This document shows, piece by piece, positions 34,151-45,317 of a stretch of 64,000 bases of DNA. This DNA is from Diadophis punctatus similis. Its lineage: Eukaryota > Chordata > Lepidosauria > Squamata > Dipsadidae. The translations under genes were made by a program, and so were the position numbers. The notes under the pieces are model-generated. The model did not search any database and was not told the origin of the DNA. It saw only the letters and a program-made list of their open reading frames with translations. How positions within the stretch are numbered: the stretch's first letter is position 1; each line of letters starts with the position of its first letter. The stretch is taken from assembly GCA_023053685.1 (NCBI GenBank), contig JALIGW010000002.1, positions 164,494,534 through 164,558,533 on the forward strand, read 5' to 3'.

Positions 34151-34238
34151 CTTGTATTTTCATCTTTTGTCAAAGGTTAGATGGCAAACTCCTTCGTGCC
34201 ATGGGCCCTGTTTTTCTGTTTATCTCACCCTATAAAGC

Positions 34239-34330
34239 AGTGTTTTTCAAACTTTGCAACTTTAGGATGCATGGACTTCAACTCCCAGAATTCCTCAGCC
34301 AGCTACACATGTTAAAGTTGTCAAATTTGG
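34239..34330 (+). mobile_element. Fragment of the CAGTGTTTTTCAACC MITE family
   Basis: CAGTGTTTTTCAAACTTTGC, then GGACTTCAACTCCCAGAATT, then GTTAAAGTTGTC show the palindromic layout with a degraded right end. Confidence 0.6.
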
Positions 34331-35562
34331 TGGTGGTAGGAAAAAACAACCAAGGCTATAAACTATAAACTATCATGTACATTGCGCTGCATGCAGATAG
34401 ACACATACATACCATGCTATAATTTGTGCTGGAATAAAAATGAATGATAACATTTGACCTAAAACATCTATGCAGTAGAATATATCATGCTTTGCACCTT
34501 ATATGATATCATATATCTCATAACAAGGCAGATACTTAAGGTATGGTTTTTAAGTGAAAAATAATTGTAAAGAAGCTATTAAAAATAATTTCAGTGTTTA
34601 TGAAGTTTTATGTTTGGTGCAATGGGGCAAAGTTTAGGACTATACTCTAAACTCCTTATATTGTTTTTATTGATTTTTCCTTTTTGTTTTCCTTTTTGTT
34701 AATTTTTTGCTTTTTCTCCCTTCCTATTTTCTTTTCTTTCTTTTCTTTTCTTTCTTTTCCCTTTACCTGATTACATCTTCTGTTTTTGGAACAATAAAAA
34801 TAGTGGTAATACCAATATTAATATTTTATATAAATAAAATATATATAACTAGAGTTTTATAGAGACTTCTCATTATTTTAAAGATGATCTAACAAACTTA
34901 GTTTTATGTAATTAATTATTAAATAAAATAATGATTTTTCTGATAATTGTAAATTATCAGAACTCCTTGTTTATTTACTTTTTTATCCACCGTATCTTTT
35001 TTCTTTCCTTTGAGGTAGTTACAGTATTTATTCTGATCCTTTAAATGTCTTAAAAAATAAGTTAAAGCAAAATAAAAAGAAACAAGAGGAAAGCAAGCAA
35101 GCAAAACCAGATGTTTTCCGTCTGCCAACACTAAGATAATCATCAAAAAATAGTTTATTAATATAGACTCACAGCAGAATTTTGTTGCCATGCAAATACT
35201 TTACAGAGAATCTTACACCAAACTGCTAGTGAAAACTGTGTTGCTTTGGAAATCATATAATCAATGCATGAGCTCCATTTAAGAGAAATTATGATAGTTT
35301 TGCTTTGCTAATTATAAGGGATATGGGCTATGCTAAGCCTATTACAAATTCTCAGAGCAATACTGTGTTCAAAAGAATTTAGTCTTCTGATAATAGGAAG
35401 AACAGGGCACTGCAGGCATCTTGTCAACAAAGTGAACAACGGAAAGAAGACTGAAAAACACTTCAGCATCCTGGAACAACCAATTCTCTTGATAAAAAAA
35501 AGGAGAAAGTGAGGACACCAGGAAATTAAAATGATTAAAGGGAGCTGAAACCTGATTTGAAA
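34331..35562. other. AT-rich non-coding DNA with pyrimidine tracts
   Basis: Long T/C-rich stretch at about 34672-34765. Nothing else is recognised. Confidence 0.45.
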
Positions 35563-35564
35563 TA

Positions 35565-36054
35565 CCATATTTTTCGGAGTATAAGACGCACCGGAGTATA
35601 AGACGCACCTTAGTTTGGGGGAGGAAAATAGGGGGGAAAACCTACCTACCAGGTATTCATCTGGCTAGCATCCTTAGTCTGGTCAGCTTCAGCACATTGT
35701 TTTATTCCCTGGTTAGGGCTGAAAAAACCTTTTTCAGAGGGAGTAGGAATGAAAACAAGCCTGCAAAGACTTAGGACTGGTAAAAAAAAACTACTTCGAG
35801 GGAGTAGGAATAAAAAATGCTGCAAGTCGGTAAGATCATTAGCACCTCGTTAGGGCTGAAAAGACCTTTTTCAGAGAAGTAGGAATGAAAACAAGCCTGC
35901 AAAGACAGAGTAGGAAGCCGGGAAGATTGTTAGCACCTCCTTAGAGGTAGGGAAAAAAGCTTCGGAAAAGCTACATTCAGAGTATAAGATGCACCCAAAT
36001 TTTCAGTCTCTTTTAGGGAGGAAAAAGGTGCGCCTTATACTCTGAAAAATACGG
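35565..36054 (+). mobile_element. 490-bp TA-target MITE (TATTTTTCGGAGTATAAGAC family)
   Basis: The left end CCATATTTTTCGGAGTATAA and right end TATACTCTGAAAAATACGG are flanked by TA. ATAAGACGCACC words recur just inside. The interior has a repeated module (GGGCTGAAAAGACCTTTTTC, about 35716 and 35856). Related to 55905-56888. Confidence 0.85.
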
Positions 36055-36582
36055 TATGCCTCCGCAAAACTAAGTGAGCCTATGGGCTAGCTAGCCAAAG
36101 AAAATCTCCGTGGGATAGGAACCCATGGATTTCACTGAATTCAACAAGACCTACTCCTATATAATTATGTGTGAGATTGCAGGGTTAGGGTTAGGGTATT
36201 AGGCAAAGTAGAATTTTAGCTACAGCTACAGGTAAGCTTATGATACAAGCTCAAAGGTCTACATTAAATTACAATCTATGAGTGTATCAAATTTATAAGG
36301 AAGATTAGTTCTAACGTTCGTTGTTAGTTCTAATATTCATTACCAATGAATAGCTTGTAAGGAGGACTGTAGAACATAAAGTTCTGTAGGAAGTTAGCAC
36401 CCACCCCTCTCCTAGGAAAATGAAATATTCTAGGAAATATTATTAAATATGAAATAATATTAAATATTATTAATATGAAATATTAAAAAGGCAGAATATT
36501 ATATTTTCCCTAAAGGAGAAGCATGTTTCTAAAGACATAAACTCAGAGCCTCAGCTCCCTGCCCTCCCCCCCCCCCCCCCGG
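36055..36582. other. Non-coding DNA, with a short telomere-like GGGTTA run
   Basis: GGGTTAGGGTTAGGG lies at about 36182-36196 and is too short to count as an interstitial telomere block. Otherwise AT-rich, ending in a C-run near 36567-36580. Confidence 0.4.
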
Positions 36583-37052
36583 CAGATATTTTGGTGCCAA
36601 CCTATCTACAAGACAAAAGGCTGGGCCAGCTTATCTACAAAACAAAAGACATGGCCCTAATCATGATAGGATTAGCCCTCACTCAAGATCCAAACCAGGA
36701 CAAAGCCATTAAGCCATAATAGGAATTGGCCAAAATCCCTTCATTACATCATCTCCCAGCAAGATTCAACTAGGCCTGGGACTCAAGACAACCTACAAAG
36801 TTAACCCTGCATGGCCCCATGGGAGTCTGACAACCAATCAGGATACACTTCTTACACAGGAACAGGAAGCAAGTTCAAAGCCCAACAGATGGTATAAATC
36901 TCTTTCCCTCTCTCACCCATGTGCTCTTTTTGCCCAGGACTTGAAACCATGTGGTCCTGTCCACCATTAAACCATCTTTCCAAGCAGTCTCCATGTTTCC
37001 AGTGTCTTTCTTCCCACTTGGAACTGAACCCAGATGGACATTTCTTCCAACA
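36583..37052 (+). mobile_element. Solo LTR of an endogenous retrovirus (probable)
   Basis: It has a promoter-like layout: a CCAATCAGG box at about 36834, TATAAATC at about 36893, then a pyrimidine-rich stretch, ATTAAA at about 36966 and a 3' end near TTCTTCCAACA. This matches U3-R-U5 organisation of retroviral LTRs. No gag, pol or env follows. The left boundary is uncertain and a C-run sits just before it. Confidence 0.5.
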
Positions 37053-37361
37053 GTTCTAATTCTTTCTGCTCTAAACTTTACCTTCAATTGGTAAATCGTT
37101 AATACAGTTAATATGTATCAATAATGATGGCACATAAAAATAATTGTACATACTTGGTATATTCAGACATATATACCAAGTAATAATGCAATGAAGATTT
37201 CAATAACAAATACTTTAGCTAATTTTTATTATATAGCAAATACATTGATAAATGTTGTAGTGTTTCTTCTTTCATCTCTTCCTTTCATTTAACATTCAGC
37301 TTTGATTGAAAAAATCAAGTAATTGTATTTTGTAATATTGATAACCTAAACTGTAATATAT
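37053..37361. other. AT-rich non-coding DNA
   Basis: Nothing recognised. Confidence 0.4.
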
Positions 37362-37525
37362 CTATATATCTCTGTCTCTGTCTCTGTCTCTATTTCTATA
37401 TTTCTATATTTCTATATTTCTATCTATATTTCTATCTATATTTCTATCTATATTTCTATCTATATCTATATCATCATATATATCATCATCTATATATCTA
37501 TATATCTATATCATCTATATCACTA

Positions 37526-37589
<64 letters not shown>

Positions 37590-37623
37590 ATCTATCTATC
37601 TATCATCTCTCTATCATATATAT

Positions 37624-37664
<41 letters not shown>

Positions 37665-37684
37665 CATCAACATCATCATCTATA
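37362..37684 (+). repeat. Compound microsatellite: CTGTCT, TATTTCTA, TATC, TC blocks
   Basis: Successive blocks of related pyrimidine-rich units: TCTGTC (37372-37390), TATTTC (to about 37460), (TATC)n (about 37527-37608), (TC)n (37629-37661) and an ATCATC tail. Confidence 0.95.
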
Positions 37685-38785
37685 TATCGTTCTTTCCTTT
37701 CAGTACATTAAGGTATCTAAATAACAGACTATCAGGAGTTTCATTAAAATATACAAATATCATTGTATTGAAATAACATGAAATATTAAGGTTTATAACC
37801 TCAAAATTTAAAAAAGTTGCCAGAAAATTGGGACATCAATTTAACAAAGAAGTATTTTACCATCTCATATAATATGTTATTTTGGATTTTTAATGGCATT
37901 GTTCCTGGCATCTTAAAATGGAAAACTTATATGTGTCAGCCCTTCAAGATAGTCCAAACAAGAAGCACAAACCAAGAATACTAATACTACAATTATTGTA
38001 CGGTTACAGTAACAGAATCTTGCATGTTTGAAAGATCTTCTTTCTCCCTTTACTTTTAATTTCCAGCAAACATCTGACATTCTTCCCATGTTCTTTTTCC
38101 TTCTGTAGACTGAGAAGCAAGGGTTGTCTAAGCTGTGGCTCTTCCGCCTATCTCCCAATTATTATTACATACCATGATACTTAGTTATATACACAGGAAA
38201 ACTGTGTCCCCACATTTCATACAAATGCTATATACAAGTTCTATGCTGTTGCTTAGTTGTGAATTTAGCTTGTCTTTTTAGTAATGAAAATCTAGCTGCA
38301 CACATAGTACTCACTCCACCTATATCCTACATCCTCATCTTTTTCTTATGCAGATCATGCTCCTTTTTCATTCCCACATATGCATCAGTCAATTCACTTG
38401 AAATGAATAGTGCCAATGATAGATATATTCGGATGGTTTTTATATAGCCTTTTTACCAGGGCAGTGCGATTTAAAGGACTCATGTTCCAAGTGATGATTG
38501 CTATCTGGCATTTTCAGCTGAGTTGATAATTACAAAGTGCTAAAATAGCAAATAAATATAATGTACGGTAATATGATGATCAACAATCATAAGCATTGAT
38601 TAAGACTTTGCATGGCTGCGCAAAATGGGAGAAATATCCCTGGGCATAAATATTTGGATGTGCTCTGAAAGGGAAAGTGGTGCTGCAGTAGACCCATGTT
38701 CATCCCTGAGTTAAAAACCATCATTTACAATTCTGAAGCTAGAATGTGAGGGCTCAACACAAAAGTAAAAAAAAAGGAATATAAT
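37685..38785. other. AT-rich non-coding DNA
   Basis: Nothing recognised. Confidence 0.4.
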
Positions 38786-39290
38786 TTATATGAGCTGTAT
38801 AACCCATATGCCTATGAAGTTTTTTAGTTTTTTAATTGTTCTGTATCTTCTGCCGGAAGGCAACAGTTCAAAAAGATTGTAAGCAGGATGAGAAGAGTCT
38901 CTGAGAATATCGTGCAACTTCCTAGAACAGCGAGATGCGAAGATATCATCCAGGGCTGGTAGCTGGAGCCCAATGATATTCTGGACAGTTGTAATGATAC
39001 AGAACAATTAAAACTTGGACCACACGCTTTCTGAACAGTTTTTATCCCAGAGCTATAATTGCACTTAATAATTAACTAAAGGGTCACAATCAGTGAGCTG
39101 TTGGACAATATTACTTGGTCCGTTGTACGGATGTTTGGGTGGTTCAGGGTGGGGAATTATTGGCGGGTGGGGCGTGTTTTAAGGATTGCTATGTGTGTTA
39201 GGACTGGTCTTGAGGTGTTATGTGAATTTCGTTGTATGCGTGTACTGTGTATATACGTACAATGATAATAAATTATTATTATTATTATAG
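38786..39290. mobile_element. L2-like LINE with 5' inversion
   Basis: Positions 39000-39290 run on the plus strand and end in AATTTCGTTGTATG, ATGATAATAAA and (TTA)n. Positions 38786-39007 read on the minus strand as the next-upstream coding part, ending ELLPSGRRYRTIK. Both halves contain AGATACAGAACAATTAAAA at the junction (about 38833-38851 reversed, and about 38997-39013). This is the twin-priming type of inversion. Confidence 0.75.
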
Positions 39291-39409
39291 AAAAAAACTC
39301 TGGATGCTTAGGAAGCTTCCATCTAACCTAAATGAAAAGTGACCCGTATGGGAAATGAAATATGTATATAATTACGTGGAGGCTCACCATCCATTATTAA
39401 TATGTAATA

Positions 39410-40133
39410 CAGGTAGTCCTCCATGTACAACAGTTCATTTAGTGACCGTTCAAAGTTACAACGGCAGTGAAAAAAGTGACTTAATGACCATTTTTCACAC
39501 TTATGACCGTTGTAGCATCCCCATGGTCATGTGATCAAAATTCAGACACTTGGCAACAGACTCATATTTATGACAGTTGCAGTGTCCCAGAGTCACATGA
39601 TCACCTTCTGCGACCTTCTGACAAGCAAAGTCAACGGGGATGCCAGATTCACTTAACCTTTGTGTTACTAACTTACACACTGCAGTGATTCATTTGACAA
39701 ACTGTGGCAAGAAAAGTCATAAAAAGGGGTTAAGACCCAGGGGTGAAATGCTCCCGGTTCGGGCGGGCCAGTCAGTCGGTCATCATCGAGACAATAGCAA
39801 TCGCAGCGTGAGCCTTCCCCCACCTGCTTCCCCCGCCTGCCTGGACGCTGCCATTTGGGTTCTTTTACCCTCTGCGCATGCGCAAAGAGTTCTGCGCATG
39901 CAGAGAGGGTAAAAGAACCCAAATGGCGGCATCCAGGCGGGCGGGGGATGCGGGTGGGGGAAGGCTTGCGCTGCGATCGCTATCATCTCTATCGGCTCTA
40001 TCGGCTCTACAACGACCGACTGGCCCGCCCGAACCGGGAGCATTTCACCACTGGTTAAGACTCACTTAACAGATGTCTCATTTAGCAACATACATTTTGG
40101 GCTTTGTTGTGGTCATAAGTCAAAGACTACCTG
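39410..40133 (+). mobile_element. TA-flanked Tigger-like MITE with a nested hAT-like MITE
   Basis: Left end CAGGTAGTCCTCC and right end GACTACCTG, flanked by TA (39408-39409, 40134-40135). The body has repeated TTTAGTGACC/ACTTAATGACC-type words. This family is palindromic and common in snakes; the Tigger placement rests on end similarity only. Confidence 0.75.
39738..40053 (+). mobile_element. CAGGGGTGAAATGCTCCC MITE, nested
   Basis: Ends CAGGGGTGAAATGCTCCC and the complement of CAGTGGTGAAATGCTCCC. GTTAAGAC duplicates on the two sides (39729-39736, 40054-40061) with a one-base slip. The whole element is close to a palindrome around GCGCATGCG words near 39876-39900. Confidence 0.85.
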
Positions 40134-40386
40134 TATACAAGAAAGTCATAAAAGCTAAAGCACAAAAGAAGGAAGGAAGGCATTTTTAAAAGAATACACT
40201 AGTCACCCCAAGCCAACCTGATAATCTTTTTTGCTGGCGCTGACATGCCATGAACATAGTGTTACTTGACTTCTGCAGAGCATGAAATTTCATATCAGAT
40301 TCTAGCAGAGAGACTGATAAAGTAAGAGGTGAGCTATGCTATAATTAGTTGGATACAGAGCTGGTTAAACAATAACGAAAAACCTA

Positions 40387-40522
40387 CCCTGTTTCCCCCC
40401 AAATAAGACATCCCCTGATAATAAGCCCAATCGGGCTTTTGAGTGCATGGCAATAAGGCCAAGCGCTTATTTCAGGGTTCAAAAAAATATAAGACAGGGT
40501 CTTTTTTTCGGGGAAACACAAG
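40387..40522 (+). mobile_element. 136-bp TA-target MITE (CCNTGTTTCC family)
   Basis: It starts CCCTGTTTCCCCCC and ends GGGGAAACACAAG, between TA dinucleotides. It is a short relative of the element at 30089-33384. Confidence 0.75.
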
Positions 40523-40865
40523 TAACCATTAGAGGCTTTTTGTATGTTTAACCTGGAGAAAACAAAACCATGGAGAGACATGATTGAGGCACTGCTCAAG
40601 TACCTGAACGATTGTCCTGTAGAAACTGTTTAGAGCATCTCTTACTTTATCAGTCTCTCTGCTAGAATCTTATGTGAGAGCTGCTCCACATGACAGGAGA
40701 AGAAACACTATTACATTTCTAATATTCATCAACATGCTTTACCTGGTTTCTGAGTTTCTCGGTTCGTATAATGCATTAAACCATAAGTAAACCTATTGGT
40801 CCTGATTTTATACAACAAACTAGCCACCAAGATTTAAAATAACCATGTTCATCATAATGTCTTAG
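40523..40865. other. Non-coding DNA
   Basis: Nothing recognised. A segment near 40640-40670 repeats, reversed, words seen near 40300-40325 (AGATTCTAGCAGAGAGACTG). Confidence 0.35.
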
Positions 40866-42200
40866 ACTTAGAGCCATTGAGGACTACTCGCTGGGTACGG
40901 TTGGTCAGCCAATTGTTAATCCATCTGGTTGTGTAGCTGTCTATCCCACTTTTTTCTAGCTTATGAAGGAGTAGGTTGTGGTCTACTTTGTCAAATGTAT
41001 TTGTTAAGTTCAGAAAGGTGATCTCTTACCTAAGCAAAAATACAGTAAGAGATCACCTATCTGAACTTAACGAATACATTTGACAAAGTAGACCACAACC
41101 TACTCCTTCATAAGCTAGAAAAAAGCGGGATAGACAGCTACACAACCAGATGGATTAACAATTGGCTGACCAATTGTACCCAGCGAGTAGTCCTCAATGG
41201 CTCTAAGTCCACATGGAGAGAAGTAAGCAGTGGGGTACCACAAGGTTCCGTCCTATGCCCAGTACTCTTCAATATCTTTATAAATGACCTAGATGAGGGA
41301 ATAGCAGGAGAACTAACCAAATTTGCAGATGACACCAAGCTGGTGGGAGTAGCAAACACCCCAGAGGACAGACTCAAAATCCAGAGGGACCTCGACAGAC
41401 TCGAACACTGGGCCCAAACCAATAAAATGAAATTTAACACAGAGAAAAGTAAAATTCTGCACCTGGGCAAGAAGAATCAAAAATACACATACAAACTGGG
41501 CGAAACCACACTCAATAGCAGCGATTGCGAGAGGGATCTCGGAGTCCTGGTAGACAGCCAACTAAATATGAGCCAGCAGTGTGCAGCAGCAGCCAAAAAG
41601 GCCAACGTAGTCCTGAGCTGCATAAATAGAGGGATACAATCAAGGACCAGAGAGGTACTAGTACTACTCTATAAAGCCTTGGTCAGACCACACCTAGAGT
41701 ACTGCATCCAGTTTTGGTCACCACACTACAAAAAAGACATTGAAACCCTAGAGAAAGTACAGAAGAGAGCAACCAGGATGATAAAGGGTCTGGAAAATAA
41801 AACATACGAAGAGCGGTTGCAGGAACTGAGCTTGGCCAGTCTAGCGAAGAGAAGGACCAGGGGTGACATGATAGCAGTGTTCTAATACTTGAGGGAATGC
41901 CACAGAGAGGAGGGGGTCAGGCTGTTCTCTATGGCACCAGAAAGCCAAACAAGGAATAATGGATGGAAGCTGACCAAGGAGAGATTCAACCTGGAAGTGA
42001 GGAGAAACTTTCTGACGGTGAGAGCGATCAACCAGTGGAACAGCTTGCCAGCAGAGGTCGTGAGAGCCCCAACACTTGCGACCTTGAAGGAGAGACTGGA
42101 CTGCCATCTGTCTCAAATGGTGTAGGAACTCCTGTTTGAGCAGGGGGTTGGACTAGATGACCTACAAGGTCCCTTCCAACTCTAATAATAAATCTAAAAA
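40866..42200 (+). mobile_element. CR1 LINE with 164-bp fold-back at its 5' end
   Basis: The forward CR1 runs from 41045 to the tail AATAATAAATCTAAAA at 42200. Positions 40866-41029 are an inverted copy of 41045-41208, of equal length with only substitutions, separated by 15 bp. It is otherwise collinear with 30340-31297 but reaches further 5'. Confidence 0.93.
41048..42125 (+). pseudogene. CR1 reverse transcriptase fragment, one premature stop
   Basis: The frame includes INNWLTN, SSGVPQGS, FNIFINDLDEG, KFADDTKL (catalytic FADD 41322-41333) and the same C-terminal blocks as the 30-kb copy. A TAA at 41883-41885 replaces the Gln codon of FQYLR, after which the frame continues to the natural stop at 42123-42125. 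The endonuclease and first RT blocks are absent. Confidence 0.9.
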
Positions 42201-42216
42201 TCTAGTGTACTGTATG

Positions 42217-42529
42217 CAGGGATGGGTTTCTCCCCGTTCAGACCAGATCGCCCGAACCAGTAGCGACCCGCTGGTGATGTCATTGTTGGTGCCGTTCCGT
42301 GCGTACTGCCATCTTTTTTCCCCTTCCGCAGCTTGAAAAGGGCCCTCCCGCCCACCCGTGGTCGAAGTCTGAGCTTTATTTCTTTGCCCGAAGCACAGCT
42401 GATGAGCTCCTCAGTTGTTTTTCAGGCTCATTCCTGCTTCTAAGCATGCGCGGAAGCCAAATCACATGAGGGGACGCACGAATCGTTGCAATGCGAACTG
42501 GTGGCGAAGGTAAGTGGAATCCACCCCTG
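42217..42529 (+). mobile_element. MITE of the CAGGGGTGGGTTC family
   Basis: Ends CAGGGATGGGTTTC and the complement of CAGGGGTGGATTCC, with duplication ACTGTATG at 42209-42216 and 42530-42537. It inserted just beyond the CR1 tail. Confidence 0.92.
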
Positions 42530-42762
42530 ACTGTATGTATATGCATATATTATTTTTCACAGTTAAATAGGCTGAATGAGCACCAGCCAGAATGCAACCA
42601 AAAGCTGTGTTTCCATATTGTAGGTTTCTTAAATCTATGTTTGCTCATCAAACCACAAATTACTTGGTTCATACAAAACAGGAGTCCATGAACCATGGTC
42701 TATAATTCACATGGCTAAACTTAAAAGAATTATAAGTGAACACAATAAACCAATGTTATACA

Positions 42763-42862
42763 TTTATTTATTTATTTATTTATTTATTTATTTGGTGTTT
42801 CTTATATGCCGCCCAACTCCCGGAGGACTCCGGGCGGCGTACAACATTAAGGGTGATGTGTG
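42763..42862 (-). mobile_element. Retroposon 3' end with (TAAA)n tail
   Basis: On the minus strand GTACGCCGCCCGGAGTCC... is followed by a short spacer and TAAA repeats, as at 10137-10348. Confidence 0.65.
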
Positions 42863-43475
42863 CAAACCTAGACTACAGGAGGAGGTCTGGAATGGCTAAC
42901 ATGGCAAAATTCATGGCTCCATGGACAAGCATTAAGCCCAACACCCATTATAAAACCATGTTCCATCTCAAGGGTAGGCAGACTTTCTTTTCTCTTGAAG
43001 TCCATATATCCTTAGGGTAATCCTATAAGGCACTTAAACAGTAAAATAAGCTGAATCCATCAGTAGAGCTAAGAGCAGATGCAAACACATTCTCTTTGTT
43101 GTCTTCTTTTATTTTCTTTGCAACATCTTTCTTTTCCTCATCTTCCTGATCTTTTCAACACCTCTTTTCTCTCTCCTAAGGAGCAGGTGGTGGAGAAGAA
43201 AGAAACAGCTTTTCTCTAGAGGGCTGACCTGATCTCTTCTAGAAAGTATTTGAAGTTAGGCTTAGGGTTGACTAAGGCGGCGGGTTACCCATCCTTCTTC
43301 TATCTGATCCACTACTATAGATTTTGTGAGATATAAAAGCCAGTGTACATTACACACCTTTGTAAAGAAAGCTGTATCAATGACAAAATACAAGCTATTG
43401 ATCTAAATGGAATTGTGACGGTAAGCTCTTGACTGTCACACAAAATGCTTGCTTTGAAAATATCAGTGACACTTG
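42863..43475. other. Non-coding DNA
   Basis: Pyrimidine-rich patch near 43096-43170. Nothing else is recognised. Confidence 0.4.
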
Positions 43476-43955
43476 GTTTCTTTCTTTCTTTCTTTATTTG
43501 TTTTTGTCAAGTACGTATTGGTAATATACATAGATATAACAATGTTTATATACATAAGATGGGTAATGAAAAGAGGGAACATTAGGACAGGGACAGTAGG
43601 CACGCTGGTGCGCTTATGCACGCCCCTTACTGACCTCTTAGGAATCGAGTGAGGTCAACAGTGGACAGTCTAAGGGTAAAGTTTTGGGGGTTTGGTGATG
43701 AAACCACAGAGTCAGGTAGTGAGTTCCAGGCATTTACCACTCTGTTGCTAAAGACGTATTTTCTACAGTCAAGTTTGGAGTGGTTCACTTTGAGTTTGTA
43801 TCTATTGTGTGCTCGTGTATTGTTGTGGTTGAAACTGAAATAGTTGTTGACAGGAAGGACGTTGTAGCAGATAATTTTATGAGCTACGCTTAGGTCATGC
43901 CAAAGGCGACGTAGTTCTAAGCTTTCTAAGCCCAGACAGTACTCACAGTACATCA
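43476..43955 (-). mobile_element. LINE 3' end (second LINE family), truncated
   Basis: On the minus strand the coding end contains CYNVLPVNNYFSFNHNNT and RVVNAWNSLPDSVV, then an untranslated region and an AAATAAAG/AAAGAAAG tail. Same family as 46402, 50029 and 60128. The open C-terminal frame is 43627-43956. Confidence 0.88.
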
Positions 43956-44289
43956 TTGGGCAGCTGTTATTTTTCTCTTCATAGCAAATTTCTTTGTGGA
44001 AACAAAAGAAAGTGACAAACCAAATGACAAAGTAGGCAAAATAATTTGCATTTATCAGTAAGCTGATAAATGCAAGTTGATTATGATTGAATCTTTTCTT
44101 TTTAAAAAATATGAATAATGTAAAGCATCAGCACAATGGAAGTATCATTCAAAAGCATCTCTGCTTTATCCCTATGGAAGACAGAAAACATTTTTTTGAC
44201 ATGGATCTATTTCTAAAGAGAATGCAGTGAATTGCAAAATCCTGTTGGTTGAGGCATTGAAATCTGACAAGGCAGGAAGCTGTGGGAAT
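43956..44289. other. Non-coding DNA with a small perfect hairpin
   Basis: TTGCATTTATCAG at 44047-44059 and its complement CTGATAAATGCAA at 44063-44075 are separated by about 3 bases. Confidence 0.45.
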
Positions 44290-44297
44290 GATTAAAT

Positions 44298-45160
44298 CAG
44301 GGGCGGGTTCCTAATTTTTTTACTACCACTCTGTGGGTATGGCTTATTTTGTGGGTGTGGCTTGCCAGCCATGTGACTGGGTGGGCGTGGGCCTCAGGAG
44401 CTTGGCAGCGGCCGGAGAAGCGGGGGGGCATTGCCCACCCACAACGCAGCCCCCCGCAGCGGGAGCAGCAAGACCGCGGCAGCAGTTCTTCTAGGAGGCT
44501 CCGTCCGGCCTGAATGCTTCTCCCCATTCGATGATCCTAGGCTCCTGCCGCCCGTTCCCGTCCCCTCAGCAGCTCGAAAAGCCTCGAACGTGCGAAAATG
44601 CCTGGGATCATCACCGCACGTTCGTGGCTTCTCGGACTGCTGAAGGGAGGGGAACTGAGATAGATCCTGCCGCCCATTCACCCTCCCCTCAGCAGCTCGA
44701 GAAGCCTCGAACGTGCAAAAATGCCTAGGATCATCACCGCATGTTCGTGGCTACTCGGACTGCTGAAGGGAGGGGAACTGAGATAGGTCCTGCCGCTCAT
44801 TCCCTCTCCCCTCAGCAGCTTGAGAAGCCTCAAACATGTGAAAATGCCTAGGATCATCACCGCACGTTTGTGGCTTCTTGGACTGCTGAAGGGAGGGGAA
44901 TGGAGATAGCTCTTGCTGCCCATTTTTTCAGCGTCTCACGCACTTCCTCAGCCATCCTCCCCTGCTTGGACTCACTGTGGGGTAGGAAGGCAGCTTGGCT
45001 TCTGGGCATGCGCAGAAGAAAAAAAATTTTTAAATTAGATTTTTTTAAAAAAAATGGCGGCGCCCAGGCATTGGCAACCGACCGCACCAGTACTGTGATG
45101 TCACCAGCGGGCCGCTACCGGTGCTATAGAGTGGACCGCACTGGTAGGAACCAACCACTG
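44298..45160 (+). mobile_element. 863-bp hAT-like MITE with three internal 123-bp repeats
   Basis: Ends CAGGGGCGGGTTCC and the complement of CAGTGGTTGGTTCC, with duplication GATTAAAT at 44290-44297 and 45161-45168. Units starting TCCTGCCGC at 44543, 44665 and 44788 (period 122-123) each contain CGAACGTGC and CGCACGTTCG words able to pair. Confidence 0.92.
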
Positions 45161-45257
45161 GATTAAATCCTACTTCTAGATTGAATCCTCATTGTGAAAC
45201 CATCTTATTTCAGAAGGCTCCTTAACTCTTGACTGTTATTTGCAGAGATACTATTTA

Positions 45258-45317
45258 AAGTCCTTAGGGAGTAGGGCGGCATAGAAGAACTCCAAAATAA
45301 ATAAATAAATAAAATAA
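45258..45317 (+). mobile_element. Retroposon 3' end with (AAAT)n tail
   Basis: TCCTTAGGGAGTAGGGCGGC followed by AATAAATAAATAAATAAA. Confidence 0.5.

Noticed and set aside
36182..36196. Telomere-like GGGTTA repeat
   Set aside because: Only about two and a half units. This occurs by chance in AT-rich DNA.
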